Below, one piece after another: positions 11,495 to 21,622 of a DNA stretch of 64,000 nt; position 1 is the first letter of the stretch; the number at the start of each line of letters is the position of its first letter. Source of the DNA: Poa pratensis. Lineage: Eukaryota > Streptophyta > Magnoliopsida > Poales > Poaceae. A model generated the notes under the pieces. The model ran no database searches, was not told where the DNA came from, and saw only the letters and a list, made by a program, of their open reading frames with translations. Both the position numbers and the translations under genes were made by a program. The stretch lies in assembly GCA_947311845.1 (NCBI GenBank), contig CAMZMU010000034.1, positions 85,356,325 to 85,420,324 of the forward strand, written 5' to 3'.

Positions 11495-12825
11495 GCCACG
11501 GATTTGACTTGTGTTTCCACCCCCAAATCCACCATATTTTTCTTTGATTTTGAGTAATTTCGAAAATTCCACCAAAAATAGCCCCAATTTGCTTTTGGAT
11601 CGATCTGAGATTTGAGTGCGTATTTGCAGGTTTTGATCCATAGATATATTGCTCAACTAGTTTATCTACCTTCCTTTGCGTTCCCATAGCCTAATTCCAT
11701 CATTTGGCCCTCCGATTTGTTGTTTTCCCGTCCGTTTTTCCGCCCAAATCGCGCAGAAATCGCGTCCTGAGCTCGGATCTGAAAAATCCCGTGTTTGGCG
11801 GTACTACCGGGCATTGGGCGGTACTACCGGGCATCATACTGTGGTACTACCAACCTACTTTTCCCGGTACTACCGACCTACTTCCAGAGAGCAAAAATCA
11901 GCATTTCAGGAAAACGGTTTTGGCCATATCTTTTGTTCCGGACTCCGTTTTTTGTGTTCTTCGGCTCGTTTCGAAGCTACGGACAAGACCTACATCACCA
12001 TTGCGGAAGATCCAACATCCAACATCCCCAAAATCCATGGGCAAGCACGACACTCCTACAACAATGGGTGAAGATCGTCGACGAAAGGTATAACATCGCG
12101 AATCTTTTCCCCTTGCCTTTCCTTTGTGAGCCACACTATATCTTTGCGATTACCATGTCCTATTGAGGCTAGCTCTTGATGATTGCCTGGGCTTTGCACA
12201 TTTACACCGTGTAGTTTCCGAGCGACCGTTGTATGCGCTAGTTCATATATCATATATCTTGTTGTTGGTATCAAAGAAGTGAGTGTGCAAAAGAGAAAAG
12301 AATCAAAAGAGAAAAGAAGCAAAAAGAGCAAGAAAAGAAAAAGAGAAACACCACTTGCCATACCTCTTGTAGGAAGCGCGCAAATGAACATCTCGTAGGT
12401 GGTACATTTTGTACAAATCTAGTAGCCCACCAATAAATTGCAATCGAGCTAGTGGCTCTCCTTGTACTTGTGCAACATGAGCTTATAGTCTTCGCTAGGA
12501 TCATATGGTTCTTTAGCTCACTTCTTGGTTGCATAAGTCTCATTTATCTCTCTGCGTGTGTGTTTCCTTGAACTACATTCCTATCTTTTGAGATTGATTT
12601 GCTTTTGCTTTGTGATCATCGTGGTTCTCTACTTGCCTTTACAATATCTTGGTTTTGGATTGGTTCGATTTGCTTTCCACCTACCATACCTTCCTATCCA
12701 CCATAAGACGTGTGTGTGTTGGGTGTAAGAACCGGATTCTCTTTCGTCAAGCAACTCTATTCTTTCGATATAGTTTCTCTTGGTTCTCCATCACTCCATA
12801 TATACACTTGTGTTTGTGAGTTAAC
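11495..12825 (+). other. Leader region of the outer element
   Basis: This is untranslated leader between primer site and the gag-like ORF. It contains CGGTACTACCG motifs at about 11807-11878 and a purine-rich run at about 12290-12350. Short frames on either strand have no known domain. Confidence 0.5.
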
Positions 12826-14201
12826 ATGTCTAGGGAGAGCGAATCCAACTATGGAGGCGAAGATAATGATGAGTACACGATGAGCCACATCGACTATGCT
12901 GCCTCAAGCATTGAGGACGTGGGGGAATGCTACACGGACAATGACCCCCAAGAAATGGAGCATCACCAAGACTTCCGCTACTACGACTCCGGCTCCGCAA
13001 GCATGCATGACATGGATCATCACCAAGACTTCCGCTACCACGACTCCGACTATACAAGTGTCAACGACATGGAGCGGTACCAAGACTTCGACCAAACTTC
13101 ATCATATGGTACCGACTTCGACACCACAAGCGTCTACTACATGGATCCCATGGGTGACAAATACTACGAAGATGACTACAACAACATGGTGGAGCACATG
13201 TACAACCACGACTTCTCAAGCATGGACGACTACATCGACTACTCCTTCGACAACATGCAAGAGGAGACAAAACCCATCACCACCATGTTCAAGAACGGCA
13301 CCACCAAGCTTAGTGGCACCACCTTCTATGGTTCTTGCTCAAGATGGAGCGACAAGAAGACCACCATGCGTCCACACCATGAAGCTCTATCAACTTCAAG
13401 AAGGTGCCCCTCGAAGAACTACATTGACAAGAGCGCCAAGCTTCGACATTCTACATCAACAACAAGACGGCGCTGCAAGAAGTGCATCGACAAGGCCAAC
13501 CCAAGCCAAGGCCAATCTAGCTCAAGAAGGCGCCACAAGAATGTTGCCAAGGTCGACCGCAACTTGTCCAAGCTCCAAGACGACCTCACCACACTCGCCA
13601 AGCTTCGGAACATATCACCAAGTTCGAGTGGGAGCTCCAAGACAAGGTCACCAAAGCAACAAGCACGCCGACATCGACATGAGGAGACGAATCCAAACGA
13701 CTTTCGATGTCATTCCTCCTCTCAAGAACGCCAACGCCGATGTGAAGAGAAGTCAAGACGGAAGGCACGCCATCAGGCACTTATGCCTACACTCCAAGTT
13801 CAAGGTGCGGCCTCCACATCCAAGATGGCGGCAAGTGCACATCCTATGGTGTCTCCTTCTAGTGTTGATTCTATGTTTGACGAGTTCATGGCCGACATCG
13901 ACAAGTTCTTCGACCAAATGTCAAGCTCACGTCGATGCCGCAAGAAGCATGGCAACACTTGGGAGGACACAACCAGACGGCGCCCTTCTCAGGCACTTCT
14001 CATGATACGGTCTCTACACCAAGTGCAACCACCACAATGGCCCCCATATGGAAAGATGAAGACCTTCTATGCGACAATTGCCAAGGCCAAGGACATGATT
14101 AACGCGAATGCCCCAAGCTCTTGTACCCTCTATGCAATGGAAATGGTCACATGATGTGGGAGTGCAAAGTTGGTGACCAAGACGACGACAAGATGGTCGA
14201 G
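12826..14201 (+). pseudogene. Gag-like ORF of the outer element, frame-shifted, two zinc knuckles
   Basis: The likely start is ATG 12826. The first part (frame of 12826) is very acidic and repeats a motif of the type HHQDFRYYDS three times within residues 44-90. The rest is split over frames: a basic Ser/Arg-rich part, then a third frame (codons starting at multiples of 3) by about 13920. In that frame 14070-14111 spells a complete C-x2-C-x4-H-x4-C knuckle (CDNCQGQGHD, then a stop, then REC) broken by an in-frame TAA. A second half-knuckle CNGNGHMMWEC follows at about 14133, where the first Cys position is Tyr. These knuckles are typical of retroelement Gag. The original frame continues into 15822. 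No capsid domain was recognised. Confidence 0.65.
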
Positions 14202-15816
14202 TGATACGTCTCAAACGTATCTATAATTTCTGATGTTCCATGTTGATATTACACCAATTGTTACATGTTTTATATACACTTCATAGCATTTTTATGCATT
14301 TTCTGGGACTAACCTATTAACAAGATGCCACAGTGCCAGTTCCTGTTTTCTGCTATTTTTGTATTCCAGAAAAGCTAGTCTGAAAATATTCTCGGAATTG
14401 GACGAAACTTGGACAGAACCTCCTATTTTTCCAACACGAAGACGGAGTCCAGAGGAGAGACGGAGGAGGGCCACGTGGTACCCACATCCATGGGGCCGCG
14501 CGGCCCCCCTGCCGCGCCGTGGGGTGGTGTGGGGGCCCTCGTGGCTCCGCAGCCGCCGCCCTTTCGCCTATTTATTCTTCCCGACGCGAAAACCCTAAAC
14601 ACCCGAGCCATTATCCACGAAAAGTTCCAGAGACGCCGCCGCCATCAACCCTAGCTCGGGAGGGTTCAGAAGCTCTTCTCGGCACCCTGTCGGAGAGGGG
14701 AATCATCACCGCAGGGCTCTACATCACCATGCCTGCCTCCGGAGTGATGCGTGAGTAGTTCATCCTTGGACTACGGGTCCATGGCAGTAGCTAGATGGTT
14801 GTCTCTCCACTTTATGCTATCATGTTTAGATCTTGTGAGCTGCCTATCATGATCAAGACCATCTTATTGTAATGCTACATGTTGTGTTTGCTGGGATCCG
14901 ATGAATTTTGAATACTATGTCAAGTTGATTATCAATCTATCTTATATGTTATTTATGATCTTGCATGCTTTCCGTTACTAGTAGATGCTTTGGCCAAGTA
15001 GATGCTTGTAACTCCAAGAGTGAGTATTTATGCTAGATAGTGGGTTCATGCCTCCGGTAATCTGGGAGAGTGACAATAACTTCTAAGATTGTGGATGTGC
15101 TGTTGCCACTAGGGATAAAATAATCGATGTTTAGCTTAAGGGTGCGCCGTTAGGTCTAATGCATTTGTTTATATTACGCACATTACTTAATGCAATTATC
15201 CGTTGCTTGCAACTTAATACCAACGGGGAACTCGGTATGACAACATGGCGGTGGATTATTAGTCATAGACGCTGTTGGATAACGGTCTATGTATTTTGTC
15301 GTAATGCCCACATGAATATCATAGTAATCATCATGTCATATATATGCATTGTCATGCGCTCAATATTTTGTCAATTGCCCAGCTGTAATTTGTTCACCCA
15401 GCATGTTAGTTATCTTTTATGGAGAGACACCACTAGTGAACTGTGGACCCCGGTCCATTCTTTTACACTGATAATACAACCAACTGCAAACACTGTTCCT
15501 TTTCATTCTCTGCAATTTACTACTGTTTTCCACACCATACGTTTAATCCTTTGTTTTCAGCAAGCCAGTGAGATTGACAATCTCACTGTTTCGTTGGGGC
15601 AAAATAGTTTGATTGTGTTGCGTGCAGGTTCCACGTCGGTCGCCGGATTCCCTGGTATTGCGCCGTGCCATATTCCGCCACCAACAACCTTCAGAAGTTA
15701 TTTCTTGCTCCTACTGGTTTGATTAAACCTTGGTTTCATACTGAGGGAAACTGCTGCTACACTGCTTCATACCTTCCTCTTGCGGCCTCCCAGCGAACGT
15801 GTGATCCACGCAATCA
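14202..15816 (+). mobile_element. Solo LTR A, 1,615 bp, TSD TCGAG
   Basis: Starts TGATACGTCTCAAACG and ends GATCCACGCAATCA, with TCGAG at 14197-14201 and 15817-15821. It resembles a very common Triticeae LTR family that begins TGATACGTCTC. With its TSD it adds 1,620 bp, a multiple of three, but it contains stops. It is inserted in the gag-like frame of the outer element. Confidence 0.92.
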
Positions 15817-15821
15817 TCGAG

Positions 15822-16102
15822 CATGGGATTTTCCCTTCGACCAAGGAGGCGAGCATTGATGATGCTATCACCTTTGACCATGGGTCAAGTGATGATGATG
15901 CCGAGCATGGGATGTTCCCTTCGGCAATTGAGTCGAGTGATGATGCCCCTCTTATGGCATGCATCTTTGGAGGCGACGTGGTCGAGAAGGTTGAGCATGG
16001 GAGTTTCCCTTCAACCATGGTGGCGTATGGAGTTGAGGAATCCGAGCCCATCCCTATGAGCTTGAGTTATGAGATGGTACCAATCTCATGTGAGAATGAG
16101 AG
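15822..16102 (+). pseudogene. Middle part of the outer element's gag-like frame
   Basis: This 281 bp piece between two solo LTRs is host sequence of the outer element. It continues the zinc-knuckle frame and encodes three repeats of the type EHGxFPS (HGIFPSTKEAS, EHGMFPSAIES, EHGSFPSTMVA) spaced about 25-40 residues. Acidic residues dominate. On excision of solo LTRs A and B it joins the knuckle region upstream and 17651 downstream in one frame. Confidence 0.7.
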
Positions 16103-17645
16103 TGATACGTCTCAAATGTATCTATAATTTCTGATGTTCCATGTTGATATTATACCAATTGTTACATGTTTTATATACACTTCATAGCATTTTTATGAAT
16201 TTTCTGGGACTAACCTATTAACAAGATGCCACAGTGACAGTTCCCGTTTTCTGCTGTTTTTGTATTCCAGAAAAGCTAGTCTGGAAATATTCTCGGAATT
16301 GGACGAAACTTGGACAGAACCTCCTATTTTTCCAACACGTACACGGAGTCCAAAGGAGAGACGGAGGGGAGCCACGAGGCAGCCACACCATGGGGCCGCG
16401 CGGGCCCCCCGCCGCGCCGTGGGGTGGTGTGGGCCCCACGGGCGTCTCCAGCCGCCGCCCTTTCGCCTATATAATCTTCCCGATGCGAAAACCCTAAATA
16501 GCCGAGCCATTATCCACGAAAAGTTCCAGAGACACCGCCGCCGGAGAGGGGAATCATCGTCGGAGGGCTCTACATCACCATGCCTGCCTCCGGAGTGATG
16601 CGTGAGTAGTTCATCCTTGGACTACGGGTCCATAGCAGTAGCTAGATGGTTGACTCTCCACTTTATGCTATCATGTTTAGATCTTGTGAGCTGCCTATCA
16701 TGATCAAGATCATCTTATTGTAATGCTACATGTTGTGTTTGCTGGGATCCGATGAATATTGAATACTATGTCAAGTTGATTATCAATCTATCTTATATGT
16801 TATTTATGATCTTGCATGCTTTCCGTTACTAGTAGATGCTTTGGCCAAGTAGATGCTTGTAACTCCAAGAGTGAGTATTTATGCTAGATAGTGGGTTCAT
16901 GCCTCCGGTAATCTGGGAGAGTGACAATAACTTCTAAGATTATGGATGTGCTGTTGCCACTAGGGATAAAATAACCGATGCTTAGCTTAAGGGTGCACCG
17001 TTAGGTCTAATGCATTTGTTTACATTACGCACATTAATTAATGCGATTATCCGTTGCTTGCAACTTAATACCAACGGGGAACTTGGATGACAACCTGGAG
17101 GTGGATTATTAGTCATAGACGCTGTTGGATAACGGTCTATGTATTTTGTCGTAATGCCCACATGAATATCATAGTAATCATCATGTCATATATATGCATT
17201 GTCATGCGCTCAATATTTTGTCAATTGCCCAGCTGTAATTTGTTCACCCAGCATGTTAGTTATGTTTTATGGAGAGACACCGCTAGTGAACTGTGGACCC
17301 CGGTCCATTCTTTTACACTGATAATACAACCAACTGCAAACATTGCTCCTTTTCATTCTCTGCAATTTACTACTGTTTTCCACACCATACGTTTAATCCT
17401 TTGTTTTCAGCAAGCCAGTGAGATTGACAACCTCACTGTTTTGTTGGGGCAAATTAGTTTGATTGTGTTGTGTGCAGATTCCACGTTGGTGATCGAGTAA
17501 AAGGCGCCACCAACAACCTTCAGAAGTGATTTCTTGCTCCTACTGGTTCAATTAAACCTTGGTTTCATACTGAGGGAAACTGCTGCTACACTGCTTCATA
17601 CCTTCCTCTTGGGGTCTCCCAACGAACGTGCGATCCACGTCATCA
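16103..17645 (+). mobile_element. Solo LTR B, 1,543 bp, TSD GAGAG
   Basis: Same family and orientation as solo LTR A: it starts TGATACGTCTCAAATG and ends GATCCACGTCATCA. The target duplication is GAGAG at 16098-16102 and 17646-17650. It differs from A by scattered substitutions, lacks about 50 bp present in A (A positions about 14646-14695) and differs in a block near the 3' end. Different TSDs show two independent insertions, not the two LTRs of one element. Confidence 0.92.
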
Positions 17646-17650
17646 GAGAG

Positions 17651-18026
17651 CCGCTTAGCCCACTTGAGTGAGAGTGACAGTGAGTTGAGTGCCTCCACCA
17701 TATGTGAGATTGAGTGCTACCACTTTGAGGGAATGAGTGATACACCACATGAGTTGAGAGAGGTAGTTGATAGGTCTTGTGAGGCCATTTCGAATTCTAA
17801 CAACTTACCCTCTACCTCTAGTGTGTTCTCTCATTGTGTGCTAGGTTCTGTGAATGATGAGACGCCACTCCTCGACACAATGATGATTCAAATGGAGAAG
17901 ATGTACATGGAGGATGATGATGATGCCACCCATGTCTACTTCAAATTAGACAAGTCGGCTACACGGAAGCCCCTACTTTTTCAACACCTACTTCACATGA
18001 ACGGGACTATAAGGTATGGGTGTTGA
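17651..18026 (+). pseudogene. C-terminal part of the outer element's gag-like frame
   Basis: Reading continues from 16102 after the solo LTR is ignored and stops at TGA 18024-18026. It is acidic, Ser-rich, with no domain recognised. The next ORF starts at 18016 in another frame, overlapping by 11 bp, so either two ORFs overlap or a one-base frameshift separates parts of one long ORF. Confidence 0.55.
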
Positions 18027-19239
18027 TGTGACCATGATCCCACTAGTGGACATGATGAATGATAATTGCTTGCATGCTATGGATGATTTTGTTGACACAT
18101 CATATGATACATTCTTATTCCCTTGTGATACCTTGTTTGAAATCAATGTTGATCATGTGGAGTCACCCATTTGTGATGTTTCTACCATAGGCATGCCTTG
18201 TTTTGAGTGTTTCCATTTTTCTCCCATTGTTGCTTTCAATATGTTGAACAATTTCTCTTTCACATGTGTTGCTTGCAATAATGATGAGATGCTTGCTTAC
18301 GAGATTGCACCCATAGCTCTCTCACATCTTGGAGATTTTTCATTCTCTCTGATGGAGCTTGTTCCATCCTTCACTTTGCATTGTGACCATCCACATATGT
18401 CATATTTTACAATTGATTTTCGTGTGGTTGGTGATGTGCAAATGAAGAGACACTTCATGATGGATGATGTGTTCATTTACCATGCACACAACTTCTTTCT
18501 TTGGATTTTCGTGTGCATTGAGCCTCATGCTATAATGTCAACCTCCATTGAACATTAGTTGACAAAAAGAGCTCTTGAGATCATACACTTGAGTCGTGAA
18601 TCAAACCCGGCTCTCATACCCTTCCCATGTTTTGCATCAAACAAGTTGAACAATTTCTCTTGGTTTTGGTTTGTTTGCAAACATGTTTGTGATAATGCTT
18701 TTCCCTATGGCAAGACAAATTTCCCCATCTTTTATGTGAATGATTTATGTGTTGCAACAAATATGATGAACAATTGTTCTTTTAAATGGCTTGTGTGCAA
18801 CCATAATGACATTTTGAGCATGTTTTGTCATGAGTGTTTTGGTTTCTACCCATTTGGTGTTGCAACAAATATTTTGAAAACTTGCTCTTTCATATGGTTT
18901 GTTTGCACCCATGTTGATATTTTGAACATTCTTCATATTGTGTTTTTGCCAAATTCTCCGCTTATTGCATCAAGGATGTTGACAAAATTCTCTTTCCAAT
19001 GCCTTATGTGCAATGTTGATCATATGATTCAAAATGAGATAACTATCATAGCCCTCTCAAATTTTCATGGAGTTTTTGTGTTCCCACATTTTGAGAATGT
19101 TTCGAGTAATTGCTTGCACATTGACCTTGCATATGCTTTGACTTTCACATATTTGTGTTGTGCTAATGGTGTAATGAACATGAATGGACATGTCATTGAT
19201 GATATGCTCCTCTATCTTGCACACACATGGTTTGCTTGA
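18016..19239 (+). pseudogene. Repetitive Cys-rich ORF of the outer element, unknown function
   Basis: A single frame runs 18016-19239 with one in-frame TAG at 18556-18558. It is not related to any pol domain I know. It is built from modules: a motif of the form N-x-L-x-N/K-F/C-S-F-x-x-x-x-x-C-x-x occurs five times, starting near 18234, 18634, 18750, 18858 and 18964, the last four spaced about 106-116 bp. A longer module also repeats: the stretch following the first copy (residues like IAPIALSHLGDFSF, ending MMDDVFIYHAHNFF) matches the stretch after the fifth copy (ITIIALSNFHGVFVF, ending VIDDMLLYLAHTWF). The protein is hydrophobic and rich in Cys, Phe, His and Asn. Function unknown. Confidence 0.6.
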
Positions 19240-19584
19240 TCTTTGATGTGTAGGTCGTACCTTTGGATGAGCCTCCATGAGTTGTTTCAACTACGCATTC
19301 CTATGATGGAAGATCTTGCAAGAAGAGCACATCAGCATCTTGCTAAGGTGACTTTCTTCTACGTAAGCTCTCATGCGATGACCTTCAAGAATTAGCTACT
19401 CTTTGATTGTTGTTTCGTCTTCCTTATGAGTTTTGTAGGTTACTTGGAAGGCGAAGGGACATTGACGAAGTGCCACATCATTGCCATCAAGCAAGACTAC
19501 ATGGTGAACCACATGACAAGGTCTACACATCTACCTCCTTGCCATGATGATGATAAACAAGAGTCGAGGACGACTCTTTTTGAA
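19240..19584 (+). other. 3' untranslated part of the outer element
   Basis: No domain is seen between the repetitive ORF and the polypurine tract. One short frame (19426-19608) is open but unremarkable. Confidence 0.4.
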
Positions 19585-19600
19585 GGGGGGGGGGGGGAGA
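19585..19600 (+). other. Polypurine tract of the outer element
   Basis: A run of thirteen G followed by AGA lies immediately before the 3' LTR start TGATGTAGCC at 19601. Position and composition fit plus-strand priming. Confidence 0.85.
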
Positions 19601-19741
19601 TGATGTAGCCCAACCTAGGACCATCACCATGTCAAACATTCCACCACATCACAAGTCACCATGGATATCAAAGGTGAACTCATTCCTTTTCAACAACTCA
19701 TTTTCCACCCTTTTGGATGGTATACTACCTCATCCTCCGTC

Positions 19742-20238
19742 TGACGAGGTGTACCCTCATCAAATCCCATGGTTAAGGACCTAGGGTTGAGATTATGGGG
19801 AGAGAACGTGGTAGTACTGGTAGTTTCGTCGGCTGACAAGCAGAGGCAAAGATTTACCCAGGTTCAGGCCCCTCGGGTGGAGGTAAAGACCCTACTTCCT
19901 GCTTGTCTGTTATTGATCGCTGGAGATTATGTGATTACAGGGTGGCTCCGGCGAGATGACGATCTCGCAAGAGCTTTGGTGGTTCGAGTATGGCTTGGTC
20001 CCTAGATCGGCGCCCCTCCCAGCCTTTAAATAGGCTGGGTCTCGGGAGTCCTTAACCGACCTAGTTTATACATATGGAAAGTTCTAAACCGACTATGCCT
20101 ATGTCTAATCTTGGAAGGTACTCCATCTTCTTGGGCCTCTTGTCTCGGGCTTCGAGTGGGCTCTTCGCTATTGGGCCTCAGTCATTACGTGCACCAGGTA
20201 CCCTCATGATGGGGTACCCGAGATGTATAACCATGTCA
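19742..20238 (-). repeat. 3' LTR of the inner Tat element (left copy)
   Basis: 497 bp, plus-strand ends TGACGAGGTGTAC and AACCATGTCA. A TTTAAATAGG string at about 20025-20034 could serve as a TATA box for plus-strand transcription toward the antisense gene; its complement is also TATA-like. Confidence 0.95.
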
Positions 20239-20253
20239 GTAGCCCCCGAGTAC
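20239..20253 (-). other. Polypurine tract of the inner element
   Basis: On the minus strand GTACTCGGGGGCTAC lies immediately before the 3' LTR (which starts TGACATGG in that direction). The core CTCGGGGGCT is repeated at seven further sites in the 3' region of this element (one with a one-base change). Confidence 0.8.
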
Positions 20254-20814
20254 TTGTCTGACTCGAAGAATCGGGCATGGACTCTTTCGTAAGTGCACGT
20301 CATATGCTTTGTTTTTATAATTGGAATTCCTGTATGAATAGCACATGTTGGCTATGTCGAGTATTTCATCGACTGTGGTTTTTGCTTATGATGATCAAGG
20401 GATAATAGCTTAGCAGGCCCAGTTCACTCGACGGATCGGGACTGGTTAACTACACATTTGGGTAATACCTTACTAGCTTTCAATCAAACTCGAGTCCCCG
20501 GACTCGAATCTGGAACAAACTGGTCAGATTCGACTAGGCCGCTGAGGTCTTACTGAGTCGATCTGCAGTATAACTTTGAATTTTACCCAACGCGTCCGTC
20601 GGGATTTTTCATCATGTCTGCTGACACGGAAAATATAAGGATTGACGTTGCTGGAACGGTCCTTAGCCCAGCTCGAAAGTTCGGCGGGTCTTACCTTTGC
20701 ACTATGCATGCAGCATCCGAGGTATTTGCGACGGACGCAACTCGGGAATGTTTCGAGTATGATTTTGCATATGAACGCAGTCGATATATTCATCGACTGA
20801 CACTTTGATACTAT

Positions 20815-21095
20815 TTTATCGGGTGCGCGACAGCGCTCCCGATGGGAGTAGCCCCCGAGATTGTGCTTTATTGATTGCAATGAAGGATAATCTCAAAACC
20901 ATCTTTCTCTACATTTGTTAGTCGAAGAAAACCTTTAGCCATAATTCTATCGGGTGCGCGCCAGCGCTCCCGATGGGAGTAGCCCCCGAGATTGTGCTTT
21001 ATTACTTGTAATGGAGGATAATCTCAGAATCACCCAGTCATGATCATCTTTAGTCGAAGAAATTTTTGATACGCTCCCGATGGGAGTAATATGTA
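20815..21095. repeat. Tandem repeat, two ~125 bp units and a partial third
   Basis: Units begin TATCGGGTGCGCG near 20817 and 20948, each containing CAGCGCTCCCGATGGGAGTA, the AGCCCCCGAG motif and GATTGTGCTTTATT. A third partial copy (GCTCCCGATGGGAGTAAT) is at 21073. They lie between the LTR and the antisense gene. Confidence 0.85.
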
Positions 21096-21622
21096 TTTGA
21101 TCGTAGAAACAGTCGAGTGACCATGCAGTCGACAACCAATCGAGTGATTAGTATGCTTTGGGCGAACCCGACATCTTTTCGGAACAAATTTGCTGCAATG
21201 ACGTCAGGGATGACGTTTTATGGCGACTGCGCCACCTGACACGCGGTGGCGTGCGCTGTGCTGCGAGAGATGGGACGTGACACGTCTTGTGGGCCCATTG
21301 TACAGCCGTTTGGACTGGATTTGACCGTTCAGGCACGATTTCTCCGGGGCCATGATGGTAGTTCCTAGATTCCCGTGCGTAGTGGACGGAGTGGCCGGCG
21401 ACGGTTGCCCTCCGTGGCTGCCACGTGTACGGTTAGATTTGCTTATGTGCCCACGATCTCGCATCGACGGTGCGGATTCTTTTGCTTTTGAGGTTAAAAG
21501 GGGACGGCGGAGTAAATAGTGTTTTTTACTTGCCATTTGCTCTCCGCCGCCGCTGCTTCTTCTTCTTCCTCCCTGCGCCTCGCCATAGCCACATAGCAAA
21601 GCTTTTGCAATCCACCACTGCG

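Noticed and set aside
14202..17645. The two TGATACGTCTC repeats read as the LTRs of one complete element.
   Set aside because: Each copy has its own exact 5 bp TSD, and the 281 bp between them continues the outer element's gag-like frame. There is no primer site or polypurine tract between them.
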